Of a stretch of DNA of 64,000 nucleotides, positions 1 through 8,662 are shown piece by piece. A program made the position numbers and the translations under genes. The stretch is from Sphingomonas sp. Leaf67 (GTDB taxonomy: Bacteria; Pseudomonadota; Alphaproteobacteria; Sphingomonadales; Sphingomonadaceae), in NCBI RefSeq assembly GCF_001421965.1, contig NZ_LMLP01000012.1, positions 124,805 through 188,804 of the forward strand, written 5' to 3'. The notes beneath the pieces were generated by a model. It saw only the letters and a list, made by a program, of their open reading frames with translations, did no database searches and had not been told where the DNA came from. Position 1 is the first letter of the stretch. Each line of letters opens with the position of its first letter.

Positions 1-987
1 GGGTTCAGCGACTGCGACGTTATCGACCGCGAGCGGCTCCGCATCGCGCTGGATCAACCTTCCGGCTTCTTCATCCGCTTCGAGCACCTGCGGATACCGC
101 TTTCCGAGGCCGAGCAGGCGAGCTTCCTCGCGCAGTACAGCGAAGGCATCCAAGCCGTGGTGACGACGGGGTTCCAGCGCGTCGACGAGGCGCTGGCGCG
201 GCTCACCTTCCTGGCAGAGGCCGGGGATCTGCTAACCGGGCTGCACGTCCGCTTCGACCTGGATCGGACCTACCCCGCCAACGAGATCGGCCACTACCGA
301 GCCTTCATGCTCGTCTATCTGACCGAGGTCACGAACGGGATCTGGGCGATACTGTTCGGCTCCTCCGACCTGTCGAACCGTTTCCGGGAGGCCACTGACA
401 CCCCGTTCACCCCTCAGGTTGCAGGCATCCGTCACGGCATCGCATTCGCCCAGTGGGAGAGGAGGTTCGACATGGAACGGCTGCGACGCGCGGAACTGGG
501 GGCCGAGGGCGATAAGGGAGCCACCGATGGGGAAGGTGACGTCGATGGGCCGACGACCGAGCTGCCCGCGTTCGAGACCCATGGCGGCGGGAGCTCGGTC
601 GGGATTGACGAGGTGGCCGGGATCACGATCAGCTACCGCAAGGAGCGGCACGGCGTCAGCTTCCCGCATGAGCGCGGGATCAAGTTGCGCGACCTGCAGG
701 ATGCGGACACACTGCCTTTCGTGAGCCGCTCGTTCGCAAGGAAGGTGCGCCGCATCAGGATCTTCGCGAATGGCTACGAACTCGACGATCTCGGGCCGGG
801 TGACTTCTTCGTCGACGAGAGCAAGACCGGGCTCGACATCGACAACAGGTTCTCAGCCGACGAGTTGAAGGATCCCTGGGTGAGGCTGCGGCCCCGGCGA
901 TCCTCGGCGTACCAGTTCGACTTCTACCGCAAGACGCCGAGGCGCATGTTCAAATCGCCAGGATCGGGGTCAGAGCAGGGCGGCTGA
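1..987 (+). CDS. Unrecognised protein, 5' end outside the window
   Basis: The frame is open from the first base of the window to the TGA at 985-987, so at least 328 residues are visible and the true start lies upstream. Two adjacent GTG codons at 157 and 160 could be starts but have no special support. Codon use is strongly GC-rich at third positions, as expected of a real gene. I recognise no domain. The middle (about residues 160-200) is acidic and glycine-rich and looks like a linker between an N-terminal and a C-terminal globular part. It ends 224 bp before a SIR2/SMC-type defence operon on the same strand and could be an associated component, but nothing in the sequence proves this. Confidence 0.75.
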   Translation, partial: GFSDCDVIDRERLRIALDQPSGFFIRFEHLRIPLSEAEQASFLAQYSEGIQAVVTTGFQRVDEALARLTFLAEAGDLLTGLHVRFDLDRTYPANEIGHYRAFMLVYLTEVTNGIWAILFGSSDLSNRFREATDTPFTPQVAGIRHGIAFAQWERRFDMERLRRAELGAEGDKGATDGEGDVDGPTTELPAFETHGGGSSVGIDEVAGITISYRKERHGVSFPHERGIKLRDLQDADTLPFVSRSFARKVRRIRIFANGYELDDLGPGDFFVDESKTGLDIDNRFSADELKDPWVRLRPRRSSAYQFDFYRKTPRRMFKSPGSGSEQGG

Positions 988-989
988 AG

Positions 990-1160
990 GTGGGCGGAAC
1001 GTCGGCTTTCGCCGGCGAGTCTCGCACGGTGCTTCGCAGTTTGGTGGTGCTGATGAGCGAACTTGGCAGGCGCGTCGAAGATCAGTCCATTCCGGTGGCG
1101 ATTTTCACCCGTTACAATTGGCGCACGAAGATGTTGAGTGCCGAACTTCTCTGTGGCTAA
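990..1160 (+). CDS. Possible 56-residue small ORF
   Basis: A GTG-initiated frame fills most of the gap between the first gene and the SIR2 gene. The predicted product is short and unrecognised; its end reads like the tail of a globular protein (YNWRTKMLSAELLCG). A purine stretch sits too close to the GTG to be a good ribosome binding site. It may be a decayed gene remnant, a small protein or chance. The rest of the gap (1161-1211) presumably carries the promoter of the SIR2 operon, but no convincing -35/-10 pair is visible. Confidence 0.2.
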   Translation: MGGTSAFAGESRTVLRSLVVLMSELGRRVEDQSIPVAIFTRYNWRTKMLSAELLCG

Positions 1161-1211
1161 CTGAAGGTCTGACTGCGGAAATTAAACGATCGGGGCTCGA
1201 CCATAGTAGCG

Positions 1212-2945
1212 TTGAATCAAATACCGGCGGATACCGTCGACCTTCACGGCACGCTTGAATTGATCGAGGAGCATTTCGCCGCGGTCGCCAAGGCGGTTGC
1301 GGAAGGCGAGTTCGCGCTATGGGTGGGTTCGGGGATTTCCCGGGAGAGGGCTCCCGACCTAGCCGTGTTGGCAGCGGACCTGATCGAGCATCTCCGCTCC
1401 GAACTCGATCCCACCGATGCTGGCGACCCATACCGCGCGACCCTTGAGCGAATCATGCGTGAACTGCTCGGGATGGACCAAGCAGCTGTGCAAGCACTGC
1501 CACTGGACGTCGCATTCAACGCCTGGCCCGATGCGCAGGCGATCGCGGAGGGCCTGCGCAACCGATATTCGGAGATGCTGAACCTTAGGGTGCCGGGAAA
1601 GGAAAAAGACTACCTTCTCTGGGCAGCGGTCGACGTCCGTGAAAAATATGGTTCGCTGAACGATCCCGACGTTGAGCACCTTTCCATCGCCCTGCTGGTG
1701 CTCGAAGGGGCTGTGACCGAGATCGCGTCCGGAAACTGGGACGGTCTCATCGAGGTAGCCGTTGATCGCCTGAGTGCTACTGGTCGCCAGGGCATCCTGC
1801 GCAAGGTCGTCAACCCGGACGATATCCGGGAGCCCGTCGCGGCCGCCACGCTACTGAAGTTTCATGGCTGCGCCGTTGCCTGCATGGCGGACCCCGATGC
1901 GTTCAGGCCGTTCCTCGTGGGCGCGGAACGCGACATCATCGACTGGCCGAACGTTGACGATCCGCTTCGGCGCGAGGTCGTGCGGATGGCTACAAACCGC
2001 CGGGCACTGGTCGTCGGGTTGTCACTCCAAGACGGCAACCTGAAGGACGTCTTCTCGAGGGCGAAGGCCGTGCATGCCTGGCATTGGCCGGTAGCACCGA
2101 CGGCCCAGCCGCACGTCTTCTGCGAAGATCAGCTCGGTGGTCCGCAACGCACCGTGCTCGAGGTGATCTACGGCGACGACTTCGATGCGCACGAGCAGGA
2201 GATTCTTGCCGCCGCGTTGTTGCGAGCGAGGCCACGGACCGCTTTACCTGCGCTGGCATTCCACGTTGTCGCCGACAAGCTATGCGCGCTCGCCGAGCGG
2301 TGCACGGCGGGTCTGCAGCCCCAGGAGCGGGGGGACCTGCTCCTCGGAATCGAGCATCTGCGGGACCTTTCGGCGATGGGGGCACCGGCCGACCGGAAGC
2401 AGCTGGGCGTCTTCCTTACCACCGCCATCGCCGCCTGGAGCCGATCAGTGGCACTCTTCCGTAAGGGCGAGGTTCCGCCGGTCGGCTCCCAGACCTACGC
2501 GGGCATCAGTCCGCTTCGCAGGACCGCCATGATGGGTGACGGGAACCTAGCGCAGTCGGGCCTCGACGAGGCCGCCACCGCGTTGGCGCTGATCGGTCGT
2601 CTCGTAAAATCCGGGCAAGCCTCAGTGTTGACTACCGACGGAGGCGCTGCGGACGGCGCGCTCGTCGTCAAGGCGGCATACGACAATGCCACTGCGAAAA
2701 AGGTAACATTCGTAGGCGGCTCCGATGCGGTGCTGCAGCTCGCGGCCGACGGCGCGCTCGACGACAAGGACACCATCATCGTGCACAGCAACGAGGTTTA
2801 TATGCGCACCGCGTTGCGCTCGCGACGGTCGCCAAGCGGAATCGCTTCGACCGGTGCGCGGCACGTCAGCGTTCGACAGCTGATCGGCGAAAGCGTAGAC
2901 TTGGGCATGCTTGAGCAACGGTTCCTCGAGGAGGCTGCGCTGTGA
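1212..2945 (+). CDS. SIR2-domain effector of a Lamassu/ABC-3C-like defence system (LmuA-like)
   Basis: The 577-residue protein has an N-terminal SIR2-like NAD-binding domain: GSGIS at residues 39-43, the catalytic-type histidine in KFHGC at 216-220, and a VVGLSLQDGN segment from about 267 that matches the usual end of SIR2_2 domains. The C-terminal half (about 300-577) is unassigned and is where LmuA-type proteins contact their SMC partner. In known systems such SIR2 domains deplete NAD to abort infection, so the same role is inferred here. The start is uncertain: TTG at 1212 is the only ordinary start after the in-frame stop at 1170. The stop overlaps the next gene as GTGA, so the genes are translationally coupled. 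An intact-looking catalytic site argues for an active enzyme. Confidence 0.8.
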   Translation: MNQIPADTVDLHGTLELIEEHFAAVAKAVAEGEFALWVGSGISRERAPDLAVLAADLIEHLRSELDPTDAGDPYRATLERIMRELLGMDQAAVQALPLDVAFNAWPDAQAIAEGLRNRYSEMLNLRVPGKEKDYLLWAAVDVREKYGSLNDPDVEHLSIALLVLEGAVTEIASGNWDGLIEVAVDRLSATGRQGILRKVVNPDDIREPVAAATLLKFHGCAVACMADPDAFRPFLVGAERDIIDWPNVDDPLRREVVRMATNRRALVVGLSLQDGNLKDVFSRAKAVHAWHWPVAPTAQPHVFCEDQLGGPQRTVLEVIYGDDFDAHEQEILAAALLRARPRTALPALAFHVVADKLCALAERCTAGLQPQERGDLLLGIEHLRDLSAMGAPADRKQLGVFLTTAIAAWSRSVALFRKGEVPPVGSQTYAGISPLRRTAMMGDGNLAQSGLDEAATALALIGRLVKSGQASVLTTDGGAADGALVVKAAYDNATAKKVTFVGGSDAVLQLAADGALDDKDTIIVHSNEVYMRTALRSRRSPSGIASTGARHVSVRQLIGESVDLGMLEQRFLEEAAL

Positions 2946-3544
2946 CAAGCGGCCCTGTGACGCGCGTCTGCGAACGTTTGGAGAAGGCTAACTACGAGCG
3001 CGTCGGCGGTCGGTTCAAGGTGGCGTCCGTTACGTTCGACTTCCCGGCGGTCTTCACTGGCAGGAAGGAACGCGGCTCCGACCTCGTCGTCGTCGTTGAT
3101 ACCGACGACAAGGAGGCGATCGGTGAGCGCGGGGTTCGGACGCGCCAGAGGCTGGAGGCGCTGACAATGGCGCTCGACGTCGCCAATTGGCGCGTGGTCG
3201 TGACGGCGATTCTCGTCGGCCCCCCGATACCGTCGGAGACCGTGGACGAGATGACGCGGTCGTGCCGGGTGCTCACCGTGTCGAAGGCCACACTGGATGG
3301 CGCCGATGGCGCGCCGCCGCTTGACGATCGCCTGCGGGTCCTGCTGCCGCTGGACGCCAGGCTTGGCGAGGACGCTTTGGTGGCTGATCCGCTCGGGCAG
3401 CTTGAGCGGCAAATGGAAGGCACCCCGGATGCCCGCCTCGCAGAGCAGCTGCTCGCGGCGTCGCTGCGTGGGGAGGACGAGGTCCGGCGCGTGCTTGCGC
3501 GCGCGATCGAGGCGGCGACGGCGCCAGGGCTTGCATCCGCATGA
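2942..3544 (+). CDS. Middle component of the SIR2/SMC defence operon (LmuC/ABC-3C middle component-like)
   Basis: This is a 200-residue soluble protein with no signal peptide or membrane segment. I do not recognise a catalytic motif. Its size and its place between the effector and the SMC-like ATPase match the small middle component of ABC three-component (ABC-3C/Lamassu) operons, so the assignment rests mainly on context. The GTG start overlaps the upstream stop (GTGA) and its own TGA overlaps the ATG of the downstream ATPase (ATGA), so all three genes are translationally coupled. The last 60 residues are alanine-, arginine- and glutamate-rich and probably helical. Confidence 0.65.
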   Translation: MTSGPVTRVCERLEKANYERVGGRFKVASVTFDFPAVFTGRKERGSDLVVVVDTDDKEAIGERGVRTRQRLEALTMALDVANWRVVVTAILVGPPIPSETVDEMTRSCRVLTVSKATLDGADGAPPLDDRLRVLLPLDARLGEDALVADPLGQLERQMEGTPDARLAEQLLAASLRGEDEVRRVLARAIEAATAPGLASA

Positions 3545-5955
3545 CCGGGCCTCGCCTCAAATCGATCGCCATCGACGGGTTCCGTAGCATCAACGCGCCG
3601 TTGTCGCTGCGCCTCGATGCGCCGATGGTCCTGATCCACGGGCACAACGGCGCGGGCAAGACGAGCTTGCTGTCGGCACTCGAGCTTGCGCTCACGGGCT
3701 CGGTCCCATCGCTCGAGCGTGCCGACAAGAGCTATCGCAAGGAGCTCGCCAACTACACCACCGGCGAAGGTCTGATCAGCCTGCGCGTGGATGGCCTGGG
3801 TGACGAGTTCCGAGACACCGACATCCGGCTGGCCCGCGGAACGACGCGGACCCAGGGTGGGCTGAGCGAGCAGGCGGCACGCTTCTACAGTGAGCGGTGC
3901 TATCTGGCGCAGACCACGTTGAGCCAGCTCCTTGCGATCTACGGTGGCGACGACGCAAGCATCGACACGCCGCTGTCCCAGTTCGCGGCGGAACTCTTGG
4001 GCCTTGATCGGCTCGACGCTCTGCAGCGCGGCTTACAGCCCGCCCGAGACGCCAGAAATCTCAGGCCGCTGGCGCCGACCTATCGGACGCTTGAGGACCG
4101 GCGCGAGGCCTTGGCGCGGTCCGTCGCGGAGGCCACTTTAGATCTTAAGCGGCTCGACGCGCGGATCGCGGATGTGCGGGAACGGCTGGATCGAATCCGG
4201 GCCGGAATGCTCGAGATCGGCGGTGAAGAGGGGCAGACTGCGGAGTCGACGAGATTGGCCGTCTCGGTGTTTGACGACCAAATCCGGCGCATCGAGGAGC
4301 TGACGCGCTCATCCGCCCGGATCCGAGCCGATCGCGCTGGCGCCGGCCGCGAGGAGGTCGTTGCCACGGCACGAAGGAGGGAAGCCGAAGCAGCGGACTG
4401 GCTTACGGCCAATTCCGACCGCATCCAGCGCCTTCTGCTTGCAGTGGTCAGTCACGTCCCGGATGTCCCGACCGGCATCACTGCAGATGTCGGCGCCGAC
4501 ATCGCCCGCCTGGCGAACCAGCTCAAGACGCTTTCGAACGCGGCAGCTGCGGCAGTCGCAAAGGCTAAGGATGCGGAGCGCCGGCTGAAGGAGCTGGATG
4601 ACGAATTGGTTTCGGCGAAGACCACGACGGATGATCTCGACCGCGAGATATCCGAACTCGGGCGCCAGGCTCCCGATCTGGCGGCTGCGCTGTCGACCGT
4701 CATTCCGCACATCCATGGCGACGACTGCCCTGTGTGTGGGCGAGATTACGGGGAGGTCTCCGAGACGCCGCTCGCCGAAGCTGTGCGTAAGCGAATCCAG
4801 TTGATCACGTCCGCCGCCTCGCGTTTGGCGGAGGCTACGGGTCGGCGGACCTCGCTGACAGCAACGATCGCCGAGATCGGTCGCGAACGTGAGCTGCTCG
4901 TTGCACAGCTGCCGAGCGAGAGTCGGCGGTTGGAGGATCAGGCAGCTGCAGCCGCGCTAACCGGATTGGTCGCGGAGGCGTCTGAGCTGCTTTCAATCGC
5001 GAGGGAGGGCGGATCCTTGCTTCGTCAGCAGGCGGAGGCTGTCAGACTGGCCGTGGGTTGGTCGCGTTCCGACGTCGAGGACGACCTGCTGTCCAAAGAC
5101 GTCGCGGCGCTTGAGGATCAGCTGGGAATCGTGTCCGCACGGACGAATTCCTCGACTGACCGGCTGGCCTTTATGACCCGGGAATTGGGGGGACGACGCG
5201 CGCGCCTGACGGCCTGGATCGAGCAGGAAACCATAGCGTCGACTGTGCAGCGGGAGCTCACGTCTATGACTGCGGAGCGAGTCGAGCTCGATGCGAAGCT
5301 GCGGTCGCAGGTCTCGGCTAAAAAGCGTGCAGATGACGCCTTCCGCGCGACCACGGCGATCCGCCGCAGCGTCGGGAGGATCGCTGACGCGGCCGCCGAA
5401 GCTCGCACGAGGGTGGTCGCGGAGGTGTTCAACGACAAGCTGAACACGCTTTGGCGGGATCTCTTCGTGCGTCTGGCGCCTGACGAGGAGTTCGTCCCGG
5501 TGTTTGACGTGCCCGTCGGAAAGGGTGGCCGGATCCGGCCTGTCCTCCGCACGATGCACCGTTCCGGGAACGATGGCGGCTCTCCGGGCGTGATGCTCAG
5601 CTCCGGCAACCTCAATACCGCCGCGCTGACGCTTTTTCTGGCGCTCCACCTCTCGGTGCAGCCGAAACTGCCTTGGCTGGTCCTGGACGATCCCGTCCAG
5701 TCGATGGACGACGTCCACATCGCGCATTTCGCGGCGCTGCTGCGGACCCTGTCGAAGGAGCATGGGCGGCAGATCATCGTCGCGGTCCACGACAGAGCGC
5801 TGTTCGACTATCTCGCGCTCGAAATGAGCCCGGCGTTTCCGACCGACGAGTTGATCACGATCGAGCTGGAGCGGACCTCGGGCGGCAAGACGCGCTACAA
5901 TACGGCCCGCCACGGATATCGCGAACGTCCAAAGATCGTCGCTGTCGCAGCCTGA
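3541..5955 (+). CDS. SMC/Rad50-like ATPase with zinc hook (LmuB-like)
   Basis: The 804-residue protein has a split ABC ATPase head joined by long coiled coils. Walker A is GHNGAGKT at residues 34-41, the zinc hook is CPVC at 396-399 at the apex, the ABC signature LSSGN is at 686-690, Walker B LVLDDP is at 713-718, and the H-loop histidine is at 750. Heptad-rich stretches at about 170-390 and 420-640 form the arms. In Lamassu/ABC-3C systems this ATPase senses foreign DNA structures and unleashes the effector; here that would be the SIR2 protein two genes upstream. The length is typical of the LmuB class and shorter than Rad50. All ATPase motifs look intact. Confidence 0.85.
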   Translation: MTGPRLKSIAIDGFRSINAPLSLRLDAPMVLIHGHNGAGKTSLLSALELALTGSVPSLERADKSYRKELANYTTGEGLISLRVDGLGDEFRDTDIRLARGTTRTQGGLSEQAARFYSERCYLAQTTLSQLLAIYGGDDASIDTPLSQFAAELLGLDRLDALQRGLQPARDARNLRPLAPTYRTLEDRREALARSVAEATLDLKRLDARIADVRERLDRIRAGMLEIGGEEGQTAESTRLAVSVFDDQIRRIEELTRSSARIRADRAGAGREEVVATARRREAEAADWLTANSDRIQRLLLAVVSHVPDVPTGITADVGADIARLANQLKTLSNAAAAAVAKAKDAERRLKELDDELVSAKTTTDDLDREISELGRQAPDLAAALSTVIPHIHGDDCPVCGRDYGEVSETPLAEAVRKRIQLITSAASRLAEATGRRTSLTATIAEIGRERELLVAQLPSESRRLEDQAAAAALTGLVAEASELLSIAREGGSLLRQQAEAVRLAVGWSRSDVEDDLLSKDVAALEDQLGIVSARTNSSTDRLAFMTRELGGRRARLTAWIEQETIASTVQRELTSMTAERVELDAKLRSQVSAKKRADDAFRATTAIRRSVGRIADAAAEARTRVVAEVFNDKLNTLWRDLFVRLAPDEEFVPVFDVPVGKGGRIRPVLRTMHRSGNDGGSPGVMLSSGNLNTAALTLFLALHLSVQPKLPWLVLDDPVQSMDDVHIAHFAALLRTLSKEHGRQIIVAVHDRALFDYLALEMSPAFPTDELITIELERTSGGKTRYNTARHGYRERPKIVAVAA

Positions 5956-6398
5956 CGTCAGTCGAATCTGAAGCCGAACAATCCGCCTTGCTCGCCATCG
6001 TCCGATAGACGCGTGGATTAGCACACGCGCTTGCTTATCGGACGCGGCCGGCAGCGTCAGTCGGTCGAAGATGTCCGAGTTTATTGCAACGAGATACTGG
6101 CCGCCGATCCGGTCAGAGCTAGTCGCGCACCACTGCTAATGTCTGCTTCTGCCACTTCGATTGATCACAAGCCGCCAGTCTGCTTGCGGCCCAATTCCAG
6201 CTGCCCAGCAGCACGTGAACCAGCGGCCGCTTTCGGGGCGCGCTAAAGGCGCCGCGAAGGTCGCCAACTGGGTCTGCCTGACCGACAGCTGCCGGACGGC
6301 TCCCGACCCAGTTCCCGACGTTCAGCTTGACCGAGCGCTTTCCCGGAAGCGGCCATTTGTTCACCTCGCTTCCGGCGCGGACCGTGGTGACCGACATT
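5956..6398. other. Non-coding stretch after the defence operon
   Basis: This 443-bp stretch lies between the SMC-like gene and the left 39-bp repeat. A 92-codon frame on the minus strand (6119-6397) begins just outside the repeat. It has no recognisable domain or clear ribosome binding site, so I do not call it a gene. No convincing terminator was found after the ATPase gene. Confidence 0.5.
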
Positions 6399-6437
6399 GG
6401 GGACTTTCCTGCCAGTCAGCTTTCAGGATCGGAACGG
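6399..6437 (+). repeat. Left copy of a 39-bp inverted repeat (transposon-end-like)
   Basis: The sequence starts GGGGACTTTCCTGCCAGTC and runs inward. Compared with the reverse complement of 18586-18624 it matches at 37 of 39 positions, and weaker similarity, mostly transitions, continues about 16 bp further in. A 38-40 bp end beginning GGGG is typical of Tn3-family transposons. The 5-bp flanks of the two copies do not match, so there is no visible target duplication. It might instead be a dispersed intergenic repeat of this lineage. The stop codon of the DUF190 fragment lies inside it. Confidence 0.6.
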
Positions 6438-6646
6438 TTGAAAGCCGCTGGGCCGCGATTGCTGGAGCCGTAATGCATGTTCTGCGCGACGGCGTTGATG
6501 ATGCCGTCCGCCTTCGCGGTGCGGATCAGCTCGCGATAAAAAGGTTTCGCACCCCAGAAGCGACGTGGGCCGACCTTGTCAGACGGCTTCAAATAGATGC
6601 GCAGCATTCCAACCTCGCGGTGCTGGACGTTGAAACGATCAGGCAT
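6416..6646 (-). pseudogene. Truncated DUF190 protein gene
   Basis: The 76-residue product contains the conserved start of the DUF190 family (LRIYLKPSDK, then a FYRELIRTAKADGI helix and the GSSNRG turn) but stops soon after GSSNRG. Family members usually run to about 100-120 residues. The last dozen codons and the TGA are read from the 39-bp repeat and its inner margin, so the gene was cut by whatever placed that repeat. DUF190 genes often sit beside fluoride exporters (CrcB or ClC-F), and here the next gene upstream on the same strand is a ClC-F-like antiporter under a fluoride riboswitch. The fragment is probably not functional. Confidence 0.65.
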
Positions 6647-6672
6647 AACGGGCCTTTCGATAGGAAGCAGGA

Positions 6673-8031
6673 TCAGACGCGCGAGCGTCGGCGGGAAGCA
6701 CCGTGCGTGCGGGCATCACGCAGGGTCGCATCGGGTGTGAGGTGCGCAGCAGGCACCTTGGGGACTGCGACGCGCTGCGACAGATAAATGCCGTTATGAC
6801 CCGAGCAAAGGTAGGCGACGAAGCATGCGACCGCGATCGGCACAGCATAGGCCGCCCCGAACAACTCGATCCCCATGAACGTGCAGGCAAGCGGCGTGTT
6901 GGCAGCACCCGCGAACAGCGCAACGAAGCCGATCGCCGCGAAGACCCCCGTCGGGACTCCGAACATGGGCGCGAGTGCATTGCCGAGCGCCGCGCCGATG
7001 AAGAACAGCGGTGTCACCTCTCCGCCCTTGAAGCCAGTGCTCAGGGTGACGACGGTGAAGAGCAGCTTCAACGCCCCGCTCCATGGATGGGTGTCGGGAC
7101 CAAAGAAGCTGGCGATGGTCAGGCCGTCCGGCGTCGCCGCCAGCGTGCCCAGACCGAGATAGTCCCGCGTGCCGAACAGCCCGACCAGTGCGATCACGGC
7201 CACGCCCCCGATGACGGGTCGTAGTGGGCCATAAGGCACCATGCGCTTCAGCCATCCGCCAAGCGCATGATTGGCCTCCGCAAAAGCTAGTCCGACCAAC
7301 CCGAATACGACGCCCGCGACGCCAGCCTTGATGACAATTAGAGCGTCGACCGGCACTGTCGCATCGACAAGGTAGGCGCCGTGATGAATGCCCCAGGAAA
7401 GACAGGTCCAGTCACCCACCAGTGCCGCGACCAGGCATGGCACTAGCGCACGATACTCGACCCGGCCGATCGCCAGGACCTCCAGCGCGAAGACCGCGCC
7501 CGCGATCGGCGTCCCGAAGACCGCGCCGAAGCCCGCCGCGATTCCGGTCATCAGCAGGATGCGTGTCGCTTCCGCATCCAGCTTGAGTGCGCGGCCGAAG
7601 CCGCTGGAAAGGCTGCCGCCCAATTGCACGGCGGTGCCTTCACGCCCCGCCGATCCCCCGAACAGGTGCGTCACGACCGTGCCGAAGAAGATGAGCGGGG
7701 CCATGCGCAGCGGCACACCGCCCCCTGGTTCATGGATTTGCTCGACGATGAGGTTGTTACCGCCTTCGACCGAGCGCCCTGTCAGATGGTAGAGCAGTCC
7801 GACCATGAACCCGCCGATCGGCAGCAGGTAGAGCAGCCAGGGAAAGGCAAAGCGAAGCCGGGTCACGGCATCGAGGCTCCACAGGAAGGCTGCGCAGAGC
7901 GTTCCCACCGTTGCGGCCATCGGGATCAGGATCAAAGCCCACCGCAGCACCGACATGGCATGGGTGCGGCGATCGCGAATGAACGCTGCCATGTTGAACT
8001 GGTCGTAGAGATTGCGAAATGTCGCGCGCAC
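6673..8031 (-). CDS. ClC-type fluoride/proton antiporter (ClC-F, EriC family)
   Basis: This 452-residue ClC-family membrane protein has about ten or more hydrophobic helices. The gating motif is GREGT at 129-133 with the gating glutamate at 131. The usual GSGIP segment is replaced by a GGNNLI segment near 90-95, and GFKGGEVTP lies at 333-341. To my knowledge these variants mark the fluoride-exporting ClC-F branch rather than chloride channels. The GTG start at 8031 is fixed by a strong AGGAGG just upstream (8035-8040). A fluoride riboswitch lies in its leader (8061-8122), which supports both the substrate and fluoride-dependent induction. The role is fluoride detoxification at the inner membrane. 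Confidence 0.9.
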   Translation of the reverse strand: MRATFRNLYDQFNMAAFIRDRRTHAMSVLRWALILIPMAATVGTLCAAFLWSLDAVTRLRFAFPWLLYLLPIGGFMVGLLYHLTGRSVEGGNNLIVEQIHEPGGGVPLRMAPLIFFGTVVTHLFGGSAGREGTAVQLGGSLSSGFGRALKLDAEATRILLMTGIAAGFGAVFGTPIAGAVFALEVLAIGRVEYRALVPCLVAALVGDWTCLSWGIHHGAYLVDATVPVDALIVIKAGVAGVVFGLVGLAFAEANHALGGWLKRMVPYGPLRPVIGGVAVIALVGLFGTRDYLGLGTLAATPDGLTIASFFGPDTHPWSGALKLLFTVVTLSTGFKGGEVTPLFFIGAALGNALAPMFGVPTGVFAAIGFVALFAGAANTPLACTFMGIELFGAAYAVPIAVACFVAYLCSGHNGIYLSQRVAVPKVPAAHLTPDATLRDARTHGASRRRSRV

Positions 8032-8060
8032 GATTCCTCCTTGCTGCCTTGCGGCGCCTG

Positions 8061-8124
8061 GTAGGAATCATCGGCCCTTGCGAGGGCGGTTCGGCCGAAT
8101 GGCCCGGCGGAAATCCATCGCCTT
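8061..8124 (-). ncRNA. Fluoride riboswitch (crcB motif)
   Basis: Read on the minus strand, the segment opens with GGCGATGGATTTCCGCC, continues through an extra GGCC hairpin, then AACC, a GCCCT-CGCA-AGGGC stem and GATGATTCCTACC. The GGCGATG loop, the second stem and the terminal GATG..TCCTAC are the hallmarks of the crcB/fluoride aptamer. It lies about 30 nt upstream of the GTG and Shine-Dalgarno site of the ClC-F gene. The expression platform is therefore likely to act on ribosome access or early termination just before 8040. Confidence 0.85.
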
Positions 8125-8277
8125 GCCTGAGCATATGCTGTCCGACGGCGACCTGGTCAACCAACGGCAGGGTCACGATGAGACCATTGTTTTGCTGAGG
8201 ATCAATAATTGGCTCACCCATGGAATAAACCCCGACGGGCGTCGTCTACGCTTTCGAGACTGATGCGCCGGAGGCTT

Positions 8278-8661
8278 ATGCGTAGACGAAATTGGATGCT
8301 GGGTCTGACCGCTTCGGTTCTGCTCACCGGCGCAGTCGCGGCCGCCCCCGCCGATGGATACGCCAGCATGATATCTGCCGCGATGGACCGGATGATGGCG
8401 GGCATGATGGTCAAGCCGTCCGGCGACGTCGACCGCGACTTCGTCGCGATGATGCTTCCGCATCACCAGGGCGCCATTGATATGGCGGTGGCAGAGCTGC
8501 GCTACGGCCATAACGAGCAGCTCAAGCGCATTGCGCAGGAGATCATCATCGATCAGCAGCAGGAGATCGCCGCCATGAAGTTGGCGATTGGTCAGCCGCT
8601 ACCCCCTTCGACGCCAGCCCCGACGCAGGGCGGCGACTACCACAGCCATATGGAGCACTGA
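8278..8661 (+). CDS. DUF305 exported protein
   Basis: The 127-residue protein has a Sec-type signal peptide (MRRRNWMLG followed by a hydrophobic stretch to AAAPA near residue 24) and a DUF305 domain with the diagnostic PHHQGAIDMA at 61-70. DUF305 proteins are ferritin-like four-helix bundles of the periplasm, often found with metal-resistance genes; substrate and function are not established. The ATG at 8278 is preferred over in-frame starts at 8209 and 8263 because CGGAGG lies at 8269-8274 and because it gives a clean signal peptide. It is the first gene of a four-gene operon (propeller protein, ECF sigma, anti-sigma) and is divergent from the fluoride antiporter. Confidence 0.85.
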   Translation: MRRRNWMLGLTASVLLTGAVAAAPADGYASMISAAMDRMMAGMMVKPSGDVDRDFVAMMLPHHQGAIDMAVAELRYGHNEQLKRIAQEIIIDQQQEIAAMKLAIGQPLPPSTPAPTQGGDYHSHMEH

Positions 8662-8662
8662 C

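Noticed and set aside
4993..6024. A 343-codon minus-strand frame opposite the SMC-like ATPase
   Set aside because: Shadow of an ATPase gene with intact motifs.
6119..6397. A 92-codon minus-strand frame starting beside the left repeat
   Set aside because: No domain, no convincing ribosome site, and it starts at the edge of the repeat; treated as non-coding.
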